A DNA stretch of 64,000 nt from Rossellomorea sp. y25 (GCF_038049935.1 NZ_CP145886.1:3891001-3955000); one strand, 5' to 3'; shown: positions 18,193 to 29,600, counted from the stretch's first letter. The notes: a model not told the origin generated them from the letters alone. Numbers and translations are program-made.

Positions 18193-21100
18193 TTACTGAA
18201 TATTTAATTCCTCCAACACACTTTCTAATGTTTGTCCGTTATGTGTTTTCACAGGTTCTGGAGAGTTATCCATCCAAGGATTTTGCTTCATGTAATTATT
18301 GATGACAAAGTGCATATCCATTGCGTCTACTACACCATCAAAGTTAATGTCTGCTTCGCGCTTGTCTGTGTTCCAACTCGATTGAATAGAAAGCGCGTCT
18401 TTCACATCAATCACATTATCTTTGTTCACATCCCCAGCATGGGCAGTATTATAATAAATTGTTTCTGTAAAAGGCTTTATTTCACCATTTTCTTTCAAAC
18501 CGACTGTAAAGATTCTCTTAACAGTGAAATGTCCCGGCATATCTACCTCTAATGTGAATGGCTTATCAGTAATTGGTAATTTTGAACTGAAATAATAATT
18601 AATTGTACTACTTCCAAGAGTATGTGGATACTCTATTCCTGTTTCATCTGTTACTCTCACTTTTGCACCAGCTTTTACGTAATCAAATGTTGTTAATGGT
18701 TCTCCTGGAAGGTAAGGATTCTCAAATGCCTCTGGATTGACGTGAGACTTCAAAACAGAGTGCGTTCGTTCCACCAGATAAGGAATAGTGATGCTTTCTA
18801 CGGATTTCATCGTATCCTCTGTATCGGTGTATGATGCTTTGAATTGATCAATACTTACATCTCCACCATCGGCATCATCTTTCACTTTATATGTGACATC
18901 CACCATCGGAATCGTTCCGCTTACTCCAGTTTGTGCCGCATCACCGGTTAATGTCGCGGAAATGGCTGTTTTTGTCCCCGTAAACCCATCTATTTCTACA
19001 TCCGTATTCACTGTCTCAATATCCACTTTCCCATTCAATGTCTCGTGCGGTTTAACGCTTTCAAGCTCGACACCCGCTGACATTGGATTTATAAATGAAT
19101 ATTCTGCTTGCTTCATGTTTGTCATATTGTTCATTGAAAGGGTAAGCGTCACCGTATCGCCCGCTGTTACTTTCTTTTTAACCGGAAGAGCTGTTCCGTA
19201 TTGAGTGCCTTGCTTCACATAATATACCTGTTTATAACTAGCATAGTTTCGTACTGTCGCAATGTTTTCTGCATACATTTTGACTGGTAGCACTGATACA
19301 CCTGGGACGAGTGGAAGATCTGTAGTAAAGTTTCCGTCAGGGTCTAAAGGAACTTCGGTGCTAAATCTGCCGAACTGATAGACAAATTTATTATTAGCTT
19401 GTGATACATCCATACCCCCAGCTTTCATTTCTTCCACACCTGGATCGTAAACAGATCCTGTTAATGGGACTGTTGTTTGATCCGGACTATATTCAACCAC
19501 ACCAGAGTCCACGTTGAGATCCAGGGTTGGCTGCGTGACGCTAAAGTAAACCGGCGTATCTGAACTAAAGGTTTTTCCATGATCATTTGTCCCTACCATC
19601 TTGATTTTGTACAGCCCTGGTTCTGTTTGTTTCGTATCATACGCAATCGGATTATCCGGGTCTCCCGTTAATGGATAGTAATACCCTTCGTTCATTGCCC
19701 CGCCAAGGCGATATTCAATTTGCTCATCTGCACCCATGCCGTCCAAAGAGCCAAGGAATCCGATTTCTTCATTCGTTTTCGGATCGACCAGGAATAGATC
19801 CAGTGAACGCATATGAGATTTTAATTGGAAGTAAAGCCCGACACCCCATTTTATACCGTTATATCCAGCTTCACTCGCTACTGTAAACGCAGGAGGACTT
19901 GCCTCGATATGATCAATGCCCTCTTCCGCTGTATGAATGCCAAATGGAACGCGATACGTTTCATCCGGATCAGCTTTATTCGTGTACACAACGTATCCTT
20001 CATAATTTCCTAATTCAGCGGTTTTTGGAATTAGCATCGTCACCGCAGTTTTCTTTTTCTTACCAGCCTTCACCTTCACGGATTTCTTTGTCTCCAAGGT
20101 GACACCGTTGGCCGCCGCATCGTTAGCTTCGCGGGAATAATCATTAGCAAATCTTCCTTCTAATGTTTGGAATTCGACCTTCACATCATATGTTTTCGTT
20201 TCATTACTGTTGTTGATCAGTGTGACAGAGCGGGTCTCTCTTATATGCTTTCCATCAACAGCATGGCCGCCAAAGCTGAGAGCACCGGTCGTTTCTTTAA
20301 TCGTTTGGATTCCCTCATCTGCAAGAGTGGCGGCTCCTCCATCACTCGTTTCCGTCTCATCATTTACTTGAATGCTCGTTTGAGCATGAATGGCTTTATA
20401 CGGATCCACACGTCCTGCTCCTACTTCAAAAACGCTATATTCTCCATTTAATGGAGTTGCCGTATTCATGAGCCTCGCTTTGATATCGGCAGGCGTCATG
20501 TCAGGATCAGCTTGTTTTAAAAGTGCCGCAACCCCCGCTACATTTGGTGCTGCCATGGATGTACCGGATAAACCTTCATACGCATATTGATAGTTTCCGA
20601 TTTGATCTTCTCCATGTATATATGACGGTACTGTAGACATGACAGCTACCCCCGGTGCGGTTACTTCCGGCTTAATATCATACAATACTCGGGACGGACC
20701 GCGAGAACTGAAGTCAGCTAATACATCCCCTCCAGTTACAATTGGATCACCCATTTCATCAAAGGAGAATGTTGCACTCCCTGAATCCATTGCTTGCTTC
20801 ATTGCTTTTCCTTGTTCATCGCTTAGTGAGAATACAGGGATGGAATCAAACCCTTCTCCTAAATACACATCTTCCAGCGGATAGGCGTTGTATAATAGAA
20901 GAGCCTTCGCTCCTCCTTTTTTCGCATTATTTATCATAGAGCGAAGATCAATATATCCGCGTGTATCAAGGATAACTTTTCCATCCACATCTTTGTCAAA
21001 ATAAGAACCGTTTTCTCCATCTATAACCTGAAAATTTTGTCCTTTTAATTCTTCTATTTTATTGTCAAAACCTCTGGCAACCAGCTTTAAATCAGCTGAT

Positions 21101-22344
21101 ACATTTGCATCTGCATGAAGCGTTCCTTTAAATGTTGGAATCGTAACAGATGTGTCACTCGCCCCGACAGTAAGCGCCAATGGAGAGGTACCTGGTGAAC
21201 CAAGTGTATACATTCCATTTCCTGTGTTTCCTGCTGACACCACTGCCGTTACACCGGCAAGCACGGCATTGTTAACGGCAATACTCGTCACATACAACGG
21301 ATCGTTGTAACTCGCACCAAGCGACATATTAAGCACATCCATACCGTCCTCCACTGCTTGGTCGATACCGGCTAATATCGCCCCGGTGCTACCAGTACCG
21401 AATGGACCTAGCACACGATACGCATGAATATCAGCATCCGGTGCTACTCCGGTCACCGCTAAGTCAGACTCGTTCGCCCCCTGCCCGGCAACGATTCCAG
21501 CCACATGAGTTCCATGCTGCGTAAAATAGTCTCGAGATCCTTTAGGTTTTCCTGCCTTCACCCAATCTTCATACGTTGTTTCCATCGGGTCATTATCGTT
21601 ATCCACGAAATCATATCCGCCTTTATAGGCATCTTTTAAGTCAGGATGATTATAGTCGATTCCAGTATCGAGGATCCCTACCTTCACACCTTCTCCTGTG
21701 AATCCTTCGTGATGAAGCTTTTCGATGCCAGGAAACGTGGTCATCTTATTCGGTTCTGTTTGTTTCTCTGATTTTTCTTGTTCTGTGACAGGAGGCTCGA
21801 CGTGTACTTCCAAATCACTCCAAACAGCCTTTACCTCTTTAGAATCAAGTAACTCTTTTGCCTTGTTGGCAGGAATGGTCATCGCCACACCGTTAAAGGC
21901 ATGCTTATAAGACTGCTTGATTTTGAAAGATGATTTCTTTTGTTTCATCTCATTTTCGAAAATTGTTTGCAGGTCTCTTTGAAAGGTTTCATGAGCTGCA
22001 TCTACTTTTTCTTTTGCTTTTGTCCTAGACAGGGATTTCCCTTCGAGTTCCGCTTCCAGCACCGCTGTCTTTTCCGGCTTATCCTTAAATTCTACAATGA
22101 CAGAAATGGAATCGGCACTCTTTTGATCTACCTCAGGGGATAGCTGTAGTCCTCCTTGGACATTCGTTTGTAATTGTTTAATCGCTTGACGCTGCTCCGG
22201 AGTAAGCTTCGATAGTACTTGATCAATGCCTGAAGAGGGCTGTGCATGCACTTGGTGTGTTAGTGTGGCTGGTGCTAGACTACTGCCTACAAGTCCTGCA
22301 CTAAGTGCCAACATTGTGACATTTTTGGTGATTCTCTTTTTCAT
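18193..22344 (-). CDS. Secreted S8 subtilisin-like protease with PA, cohesin-like and dockerin domains (protease 3, subfamily A)
   Basis: 1383 residues from ATG 22344 (MKKRITKNV), preceded by AAGGGAAAAGACGG, the counterpart of the protease 1 leader; an upstream ATG at 22383 adds 13 residues before the signal peptide and is less likely. Signal peptide 1-34, I9 propeptide (about 79-187), S8 domain with Asp226, His277 (QHGTHVAG), Asn373 and Ser596 (SGTSMAAP), PA insert (about 400-530), Fn3-like regions (about 690-1045), a cohesin-like domain (about 1057-1175; TAGDTVTLTLSMNNMTNMKQ), a CarboxypepD-regulatory-like domain (about 1195-1275) and a dockerin (about 1304-1354; DVNKDNVIDVKD, DINFDGVVDAMD). 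The tail is TLESVLEELNIQ. It is closest to protease 1. The promoter carries a near-perfect copy of the 40-bp inverted repeat at 22392-22431. Confidence 0.9.
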   Translation of the reverse strand: MKKRITKNVTMLALSAGLVGSSLAPATLTHQVHAQPSSGIDQVLSKLTPEQRQAIKQLQTNVQGGLQLSPEVDQKSADSISVIVEFKDKPEKTAVLEAELEGKSLSRTKAKEKVDAAHETFQRDLQTIFENEMKQKKSSFKIKQSYKHAFNGVAMTIPANKAKELLDSKEVKAVWSDLEVHVEPPVTEQEKSEKQTEPNKMTTFPGIEKLHHEGFTGEGVKVGILDTGIDYNHPDLKDAYKGGYDFVDNDNDPMETTYEDWVKAGKPKGSRDYFTQHGTHVAGIVAGQGANESDLAVTGVAPDADIHAYRVLGPFGTGSTGAILAGIDQAVEDGMDVLNMSLGASYNDPLYVTSIAVNNAVLAGVTAVVSAGNTGNGMYTLGSPGTSPLALTVGASDTSVTIPTFKGTLHADANVSADLKLVARGFDNKIEELKGQNFQVIDGENGSYFDKDVDGKVILDTRGYIDLRSMINNAKKGGAKALLLYNAYPLEDVYLGEGFDSIPVFSLSDEQGKAMKQAMDSGSATFSFDEMGDPIVTGGDVLADFSSRGPSRVLYDIKPEVTAPGVAVMSTVPSYIHGEDQIGNYQYAYEGLSGTSMAAPNVAGVAALLKQADPDMTPADIKARLMNTATPLNGEYSVFEVGAGRVDPYKAIHAQTSIQVNDETETSDGGAATLADEGIQTIKETTGALSFGGHAVDGKHIRETRSVTLINNSNETKTYDVKVEFQTLEGRFANDYSREANDAAANGVTLETKKSVKVKAGKKKKTAVTMLIPKTAELGNYEGYVVYTNKADPDETYRVPFGIHTAEEGIDHIEASPPAFTVASEAGYNGIKWGVGLYFQLKSHMRSLDLFLVDPKTNEEIGFLGSLDGMGADEQIEYRLGGAMNEGYYYPLTGDPDNPIAYDTKQTEPGLYKIKMVGTNDHGKTFSSDTPVYFSVTQPTLDLNVDSGVVEYSPDQTTVPLTGSVYDPGVEEMKAGGMDVSQANNKFVYQFGRFSTEVPLDPDGNFTTDLPLVPGVSVLPVKMYAENIATVRNYASYKQVYYVKQGTQYGTALPVKKKVTAGDTVTLTLSMNNMTNMKQAEYSFINPMSAGVELESVKPHETLNGKVDIETVNTDVEIDGFTGTKTAISATLTGDAAQTGVSGTIPMVDVTYKVKDDADGGDVSIDQFKASYTDTEDTMKSVESITIPYLVERTHSVLKSHVNPEAFENPYLPGEPLTTFDYVKAGAKVRVTDETGIEYPHTLGSSTINYYFSSKLPITDKPFTLEVDMPGHFTVKRIFTVGLKENGEIKPFTETIYYNTAHAGDVNKDNVIDVKDALSIQSSWNTDKREADINFDGVVDAMDMHFVINNYMKQNPWMDNSPEPVKTHNGQTLESVLEELNIQ

Positions 22345-22391
22345 CCGTCTTTTCCCTTCTTTCTTATCTGATGATATATTCATACTATTTA

Positions 22392-22431
22392 GATTTGATA
22401 GAATCTAACTTTTGCAAAATTTCATCAAATT
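22392..22431 (-). promoter_or_regulatory. Shared inverted-repeat operator candidate upstream of protease 3
   Basis: GATTTGAT-N24-ATCAAATT on the plus strand, 47 bp before the protease 3 ATG. It matches the site at 11909-11948 in both arms and in the extension TTTGATAGAAT, with exactly 24 nt between arms. Confidence 0.55.
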
Positions 22432-22678
22432 CAAATTTTATCTCAAATGAGTTTCAGTTTAGAAGATAGGTATGTTGGTTTGCACAAGGTACTAGAGGCA
22501 CATGACTTGTATCTGTTTAATGAATAGGTGTCAGGAGGAATTCTCATAGAGCAAACTAGTTTAGGGAGTGCCGGGTTAATCTCCTTCTTTACAAGAAAGA
22601 ATTGGCCATTTTTCAATTTTATCAACAAATGCAATTTCACCCGAAATTCCTTAGTCCTTATTAAAAAAGTAAATCAAT
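22432..22678. other. Intergenic region between protease 3 and the dockerin-less protease
   Basis: Presumed upstream promoter sequence of protease 3. A 65-codon minus-strand frame (22443-22640) has no supporting ribosome site or similarity. Nothing else seen. Confidence 0.4.
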
Positions 22679-22717
22679 AAAAAAAGCCAAGAACGATATC
22701 ACGTTCTTGGCTTTTTT
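22679..22717 (-). terminator. Terminator of the dockerin-less S8 protease
   Basis: Perfect stem AAAAAGCCAAGAACG / CGTTCTTGGCTTTTT with a 6-nt loop. Confidence 0.9.
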
Positions 22718-22719
22718 CA

Positions 22720-25700
22720 TTAATGTTTAACCGTAATTTTCTTCGGTTCGGAAGTCAACGATAATCCCGTTTCATCTGTTCCTGTGACAGTCACATAATA
22801 ATCACCGTCCGGATATTCAGTGCCAGCATACCATTTCAACCCATAAATTGAATGTTCATTTTCAATATCGGCATACTCGATCACTTCGCCTGCTGAATTA
22901 GAAATCTCTATATGCCAATCTATTCGTTTATAGCCAAAAATTAAGATGGAAGCCGGTTTCGTTTCATTCACATTGGATCGTGACACATTCCAATAATTGA
23001 TAAATGGATCTGCATTCAGCAATTCCTCATTTCCATTATAACCAACACCAACATTTTGGAGAGCATCTATGGCTGATATCATGACAATTTCAGGTTTCTC
23101 GTCGGTAATGTACTCATTTGCATCACTGTATACGCTTTTACGACTACCGCCATTTACCCAGATGAAATTTCCGATATGTTTCGTTCCTTCTTCTGTGACA
23201 TCCCACGTAATTTTATACTTCCCATCCGTTTGTTCTGTAATCTTGATATTTTTAACAACAGGCGCAACAGAATCCAGTTTAAACGGAATTTTCGTTTGTT
23301 GAGGCTCTGCTCCCTCATAATTCAATGTACTCTCATACACATACGTATAGTTCCCGTCAGGAAGTTGGTTCCCGCCGTCATCTTCCCCACTCCAGAACAT
23401 CCCATCGAACTTATAAGAGTAATTTCCATAGCCCATAATGTTCTTTCTGAATGGGTACGGGCTGCCATCTTCCGTAAATTCACCGAAATTCGTGATGTTG
23501 GCAACAGTTTTTCCATTCTCATCCTCTACCTTCAGAGACATTTCTTTCAAATTACGAAACGCCGTGAAGGAAGGATATATACCTGACGCAACCGCATTCT
23601 TAGAATATCCAATCTTATTTGGATCAAATGTTCCTGTGGAAGTATCATACCCCATAGGCAACTCCATTACGTCATTCCAAAGAACGGTATATCCTAAGTA
23701 TGGATCTCCATTCACCGGACTCACATCAATATTATTAAGGGAATCCCAATCGCCGTAATATCCCATGAAAGGCATCGTTAAAGTTGCTAAATCTTTTACA
23801 GAGGTTCCTTTAGGAACAAAGCGGACAAACCCTTCAACAAAACGACCTTCGCTTAACCCTTCCGGGAGTGTGACAGAGATCTTCACTTCGCCATCACGAC
23901 GTGGTTTGTATTGAATTTTCTTGTCTCCCATCTGTTTTCCGTTGATTTTAACGACCGCTCCCTCTATCGGTATCGAATGTAAAGTTAGATATTCTCTTTC
24001 TACACCGCCATATGTCTTCTTCTCTGTCTCATCCATTAACACATCTACTACGATTTCATATTGGTCATTGGCTTTTTCAAGCTTTTTTGCCAAGGGCTCT
24101 ACATCCAATGTGAAATCGAACGTTCTGTCCACTTCCTTTAACGCAACGGATGCAGCCTTTTCCAAAGGGGCACCTACATGTTCCACAAGGTAAGGAGATT
24201 TAATCGCTTGTTCAATCTTCATCAAACCTGAACCTTGACGTCTTGGTGAGTATAAGGAATTTTCATCGTCGGGATTCGTTAACACCTGGGACGTGTTCAT
24301 TAATGCATTCTTCGCTTTTAAGACCGTTTCTTCATTTTTTGGTAAACCTAACTCCTCGTAATACTTCTCAAGAAGTAAAGCCGCTCCAGCTGCTACGTGT
24401 GGAGTTGCCATGGATGTTCCACTCATGGTTTCATATTCGTTGTTCAATACTGTCGAGCTGATCTTTCCTCCAGGAGCTGTGATTTCTGGTTTAAAGCTTA
24501 AATCCGTTGGTGAACCATAAGAAGAGAATGAAGACATCGGTTCTGTTGTCGGGTTTTGTACCCAAACACCTTCATCTGACAGTTGCACTGAAATCTTCTC
24601 TCCGCTTTGTAATCGCTCGATTAATTGATCTCCTTCTGTATGTCCAGTCGTAACGGCTGGAATGGTGTATCTTGAGAAATTTAAATTTGCATAAGATGGA
24701 TATTTATCCGGTGGAATGACGATCAGTCCGACTGCCCCTTTTTTTGCTGAGTCATATTGAAGAGTCGAATAAACAGCATACGATTTTGCAGGTTTTGCAA
24801 CTACAATTTTCCCTTCTAGATCCAAACCATCCAGATGGCTGCCAAATCCTTCACCGGCGAAAATCAATTCGTAATCTTGACCGGCTTCGAGTTCATCACT
24901 AAGCTTTTTGGAACTGGATTGTGTTTGATATCCAAGCTGACTTCCATCATTCAAACTTAAAGCATCGACACTCATCTGATCATTCTCTGATGAAGCAACC
25001 TGCAGTGCGGATGGTGTTACACCAGGGTCGCCAACAAGACCGATATCAGGATTTTTGGCCCATGGTAATTGTGATCTTTCCAGCAAGTTTTGTTTTGTAC
25101 TATAAGAAGCGTTACCTGCCGCAGCTACGACTAATACCCCATGTTCTGTTGCATATTGAATGGCACGTTGTACCGGATCATTCGGGTCTACGCTTCCTGC
25201 GTCAGATCCCAGACTTAAATTGATGACATCAGCCCCAAACTCCACCGCATGATAGATTCCAGCCACGATATCATCGTCATATGCACCACTTCTACTATCC
25301 GAGAATACTTTTTCGGCCAATAGCTGTACATCCGGTGCCACTCCCATCGCCTTTTTCTGGGATTCTTCGTATGCCCCTACAATTCCTGCTACGTGGGTTC
25401 CGTGGGAATTACTTGCAGGAATGACATTGGTGTCTTTATCTGCCCAGTCATAGCCTGTCGGTACTTTGTCTGTATACCAAACATCATCTACTTCCGACTC
25501 ATCAAGCTTCTCTTGTATGTTATGTTCATTATACTTCGCTTTTTTCTTTCCTTTTTCAGAAAGCGTCATGGCCTCATGGCGATAGTCGATGCCAGAATCC
25601 ACGATCGCTACGACCATTCCATCGCCGCTGTAATTATATTTCGTCCATACATTCATCGCTTCCACAAGCTCGTTGCTCTTTACATCCATATGCTCATAGG

Positions 25701-26145
25701 TTTTGGCAATACGAATATCCTTTACGCCCTCTAGCTCTTTGATTTTCTCTGCGTCTTTCATCGTCGTTTCCATACTGAATCCATAAAAACCTGTTGAATA
25801 CGTATGTATGATTTTAGAAGAAGCATCCCTCTTTTTCATAAACGTATTTTTCACTTGCTCTACCTGCTTTTCAGGTGCCGTTTTCAGTTTCTTATTTACG
25901 TCCACCTCTACAATTAGGCGAATACTTTCATTTGAGTTGAATGCTTTAAGGTCCTGTCCGTATAAAGGATCATCTGTAGCTTTCTTTTCCATATCCATCA
26001 ATGGGAGTTTCCCTTTATGGATATGAGCAGGATCCATTTCTTCCTTAGACTGATAGAATTCAGCACTTGCTGGCGTAATCATACTGCTGCTTAGGAGAAC
26101 GGACATCAATCCAATGGATAACGTACTTTTCTTCGAAACCATCAT
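22720..26145 (-). CDS. Secreted S8 protease of the C5a-peptidase/lactocepin type, without dockerin (protease 5)
   Basis: 1141 residues. Signal peptide 1-28 (ends SSSMITPASA), a short I9-like propeptide (about 70-150), and S8 domain with Asp183 (VAIVDSGIDYRHEA), His248 (NSHGTHVAG), Asn345 (AAAGNAS) and Ser578 (MSGTSMATPHVAAG). A PA domain is inserted (about 415-520), followed by Fn3_5-like C5a-peptidase domains and Ig-like modules to the end (SEPKKITVKH). It lacks cohesin-like and dockerin modules and has no LPXTG anchor, so it should be freely secreted. It belongs to a different S8 branch from its four neighbours (DSGIDYRHEAM, and a larger spacer between Asp and His). Start ATG ATG at 26145 after AAGGGTGAATAC. 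Confidence 0.88.
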   Translation of the reverse strand: MMVSKKSTLSIGLMSVLLSSSMITPASAEFYQSKEEMDPAHIHKGKLPLMDMEKKATDDPLYGQDLKAFNSNESIRLIVEVDVNKKLKTAPEKQVEQVKNTFMKKRDASSKIIHTYSTGFYGFSMETTMKDAEKIKELEGVKDIRIAKTYEHMDVKSNELVEAMNVWTKYNYSGDGMVVAIVDSGIDYRHEAMTLSEKGKKKAKYNEHNIQEKLDESEVDDVWYTDKVPTGYDWADKDTNVIPASNSHGTHVAGIVGAYEESQKKAMGVAPDVQLLAEKVFSDSRSGAYDDDIVAGIYHAVEFGADVINLSLGSDAGSVDPNDPVQRAIQYATEHGVLVVAAAGNASYSTKQNLLERSQLPWAKNPDIGLVGDPGVTPSALQVASSENDQMSVDALSLNDGSQLGYQTQSSSKKLSDELEAGQDYELIFAGEGFGSHLDGLDLEGKIVVAKPAKSYAVYSTLQYDSAKKGAVGLIVIPPDKYPSYANLNFSRYTIPAVTTGHTEGDQLIERLQSGEKISVQLSDEGVWVQNPTTEPMSSFSSYGSPTDLSFKPEITAPGGKISSTVLNNEYETMSGTSMATPHVAAGAALLLEKYYEELGLPKNEETVLKAKNALMNTSQVLTNPDDENSLYSPRRQGSGLMKIEQAIKSPYLVEHVGAPLEKAASVALKEVDRTFDFTLDVEPLAKKLEKANDQYEIVVDVLMDETEKKTYGGVEREYLTLHSIPIEGAVVKINGKQMGDKKIQYKPRRDGEVKISVTLPEGLSEGRFVEGFVRFVPKGTSVKDLATLTMPFMGYYGDWDSLNNIDVSPVNGDPYLGYTVLWNDVMELPMGYDTSTGTFDPNKIGYSKNAVASGIYPSFTAFRNLKEMSLKVEDENGKTVANITNFGEFTEDGSPYPFRKNIMGYGNYSYKFDGMFWSGEDDGGNQLPDGNYTYVYESTLNYEGAEPQQTKIPFKLDSVAPVVKNIKITEQTDGKYKITWDVTEEGTKHIGNFIWVNGGSRKSVYSDANEYITDEKPEIVMISAIDALQNVGVGYNGNEELLNADPFINYWNVSRSNVNETKPASILIFGYKRIDWHIEISNSAGEVIEYADIENEHSIYGLKWYAGTEYPDGDYYVTVTGTDETGLSLTSEPKKITVKH

Positions 26146-26572
26146 GTATTCACCCTTTTTGATAGAATAGTATCTTTCTTTTTACGTATCTCATAGAAGA
26201 AACAGTACTCCTGTGTAAGTATCATGAATATCCCCCTTCACTTCCCCTCCTCCTTCAATCAGTTTGAATACGGAGTACCATACTCTAACCATTTCTGTTA
26301 AGTGATCAGGTTTCCTGTTGGGGGAGTTCCGGTTTACCAACAAGGGCACAACGGGTCTTTTTACCCTGAAAATACCAACATTTTTTGCATTTCTCTTCAA
26401 ATAGCCCTGACTGTTAGTTAAAAAGAATGAAAATTCTATAAAATAATTGGGGGAACCAGGGGAATTTTAATAATAAAAGAATAGAAGGATGTCAAAAGAA
26501 TTCATTATAAGAAAATAGACTCACCATACTGATTGCTCTATATGTTTAAAAAGCTACCCATTGGAAATAAGA
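26146..26572. other. Intergenic region upstream of protease 5
   Basis: About 430 bp. TTTGATAGAAT at 26158-26168 repeats the left arm and extension of the inverted-repeat sites at 11909 and 22392, but no right arm follows at the expected distance. No credible gene. Confidence 0.4.
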
Positions 26573-26612
26573 AAAAGGGAAAGAAATGTTCATGAACATT
26601 TCTTTCCCTTTT
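26573..26612 (-). terminator. 40-bp perfect palindrome, terminator of protease 4
   Basis: AAAAGGGAAAGAAATGTTCA and its exact reverse complement, without a spacer, 20 bp after the stop of the dockerin protease ending at 26632. Confidence 0.85.
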
Positions 26613-26631
26613 GTTAGTTAATGCCTACTTG

Positions 26632-29600
26632 TTATTCAGTTCGTTCTAATCCCATCATATTCAAATAATAGGCTAGATCTTTTTTTCCGTTGGTTTCTTT
26701 AGGTGATTTCCCTTTAGGCGCATCCGGTCCTTTTGTTAAGAAGTTCTTTTCAATGAATCGAACGTCCGTCTCGTTTACTACTCCATCCTGATTCAGGTCA
26801 TATGTTTGAATCTCAGGGTTTTCTTTACCGTAATATTCAACGATATCCTGAACATCTTTGATGTCGATCAAACTGTCACTATTCACATCTCCTGCAAGAC
26901 CCATTTTGGTTCCTCCGGAAACGAACCTTCCATACTCTTCACCCTTTAATTCAAATCCAGGTATGAATGGAGTATAAGTCTTTATATGTCCTGGTGTTTC
27001 CACTACGACATTGTATGTCTCACGTGAAGCCGGAACCCCATAAATGGTGTATTTCCCATTTGCAGCAATGCTGCCTTCGTATTTTTCACCATCCGGTGAT
27101 AGGGCATATACCTTCGCTCCGATATTTTGAACTACACCATTTGGTAAATAGAGATTTCCGCTGCCACTTTTCTTCAAAAATGCTTCTGGTTTGATATTCC
27201 CTTCAACCTTTGAATGTTTGGACACGAAATCATAGGATGAAGTGCTGTAATATGGAAGAGACACAGCCTTATCTTCACCGGCCTTTGTGTAGCTTGACTT
27301 TGTGACATCCAATTTATCAGATCCATAAAACCAGTCATCTTGAGTGACCTTGAACGTCACATCCACAACAGGCATATCACCATTCAACCCGGAGTACCCT
27401 TCTCCGTTCAATGCAGCTCCTACCGTTACGTTAGCGTAATATCCAGAATCGCTTACTACAGGATCCTGAAGGGATGCCTGAAGCCCGTTCTCTTCTGCAT
27501 AGGCTTTAAATTCATCATTCAACTTTGCCGATTCAAATGAGTACATTTCCCCTTTATATTGAATCGTGTACTCTCCTGACATAAGATTTTTTACGTTATT
27601 CAAGCTCAGAGTCATGGTCACTGTATCGTCTAACCCAACTTCATTCTTGTTGTAATAAGATGTTACATATTCAGTGCCCTCTTGTAAGAAGATATAACTT
27701 TGGTAATTGACATTCATTGCCATATCAGCACCGGCTAAACTTAATCTTAATGCTCCATCTGCAATATCAGAAGGTTCGATTCCAAACTGAGTATCCCCTT
27801 CTGAATCGGCTGAAGGGAAACAACAATTGTAGTATGGACGGATGCCAGTTGCTATAAAAAATCTGTTTGATGATTGATCATAATTCATTCCTTTTGATTG
27901 CAGGACATCCACTGTTTCATCCTGCACATTTCCGTGTAGCCAGAATGCTGTCTTTCCAAACTCTTCTGTGTACATATCTTCACTGATTTCATACACATCT
28001 GAAGCTTTATCAAATGTCACTTGGGGTTTTGTATTGTCGACGATGACAGGTGTGTCGATCGTATACGTTTTACCCTCTTCGTCGTACCCTATGAATTCTA
28101 ATTCATAATCCCCTTCAGGCAAATCAATACTTTGGTCTGATATCGGATTTTGATTGTCATTTGTAAACGGATAAACGACCCCTGAGAAAACATAAGGAAT
28201 GTAATATTTTTTGTCAGGCTTTGCATTCGCATCTTCAAGGGAAGCAATGAATCCAATAGCTTGACCCGATTGTCCATCTTTCACTATAATGTCTAACTTG
28301 GTCAGTGGGCTTTTCATTTTGAATATTGCTGTTAGGTATGGATTGTAGTACTGCCACTTAGGCGTATTATTCGCAAGAGCGGGCCTGTCTGTTTCAAGAT
28401 AGTCGAACCCTTTTCCAGTGACTCGGATCGCAAACGGAACCTGGTACGTTTCACTCGCATCACTTGCATTCGTCAGGTGAATATATCCTTCATATCGCCC
28501 TTCTTCTGCATCTTCCGGAACCGTGATCGTTGGTGAAATCTCTTTCGAACCGCTTGCGGCAACCGCTACACTCGTCGGAACGTCTAAGTGAATGCCGTTC
28601 GCAGCTGAATCCTTGATACCTGTACGTTCACCATGGTATTCGACTTCAACCTTGAATGACTTGTCTTCCCCGCCATTGTTCTCGATGTTCATCCTGCTGT
28701 CTGCTTTAATTCCATCGTCATCTTTGTAGTGACTTCCGAAAGAGATGGATGCCGTCTCTTCATCGATCTCGACCTCTTCACCATTTTCATTTAGATTTTT
28801 TGTTGTATCCATCACTTTGATGGATACATCGGCATGTACTGCATCATAGGCATCCACACGTCCCGCTCCCTGTTCAAATACGGATACGTCACCATTCAAA
28901 TCTTCTGCCGTGTTCATTAAGGCGGCTTTCACATCGAATGGTGAGAGATTTGGATTTTCTTGAAGCATGAGGGCCACCACTCCCGCAACATGAGGTGTTG
29001 CCATCGATGTTCCCTGAAGGCGGGTATAGGCTGCAGAATAGTCTACCCCTTCTTCCGGGCTATTGATATATTCTGGAATGGTTGAGAAGATCGCTACCCC
29101 AGGTGCCACAACATCCGGTTTAATATCATAGCTTCCAGCCACAGGTCCCCTTGAGCTGAAGCTGGCCAGGTTATCCCCTTCTGTTTGGACAGACGCTACA
29201 TCTCCAAACGTAATGGATGCGTTATCGCCTAGCCCTTTCAAACGCTCTCCATCCGTTTTTGTCATACGAAAGGTCGGGATATAGTCTGATCCTTCTCCCA
29301 AATAGGCCTGAATCTCACCGTCTATATTATTGTAGATGATGACAGCTTCAGCCCCTGCTTCTTTCGCTTGTTTCATTTTCTCCACAAAGGCAATTTCACC
29401 ACGTTGAATCAAGGCAATTTTCCCCGTTAGATCTTTCCCTTCAAAATCAGCTTCATATCCAAGTCCGGCAAAAACTACTTGTTTTGACTGATTTTGAAGA
29501 GATGATAAATCATCGGAAAAGTTCTTTCCCAATAATAAAACATTCTCAAATGTTTCACCATTTACACTCATGGATTTGAAGGTAGGGATATCCATGTCAA

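Noticed and set aside
22345..22383. 13-codon extension of protease 3
   Set aside because: The ATG at 22344 has the same leader as protease 1 and starts the signal peptide; the extension contains the ribosome site.
22443..22640. 65-codon minus-strand ORF upstream of protease 3
   Set aside because: No ribosome site and not similar to anything recognised.
26191..26400. 69-codon minus-strand ORF upstream of protease 5
   Set aside because: Lies in a promoter-length spacer with no ribosome site; composition looks random.
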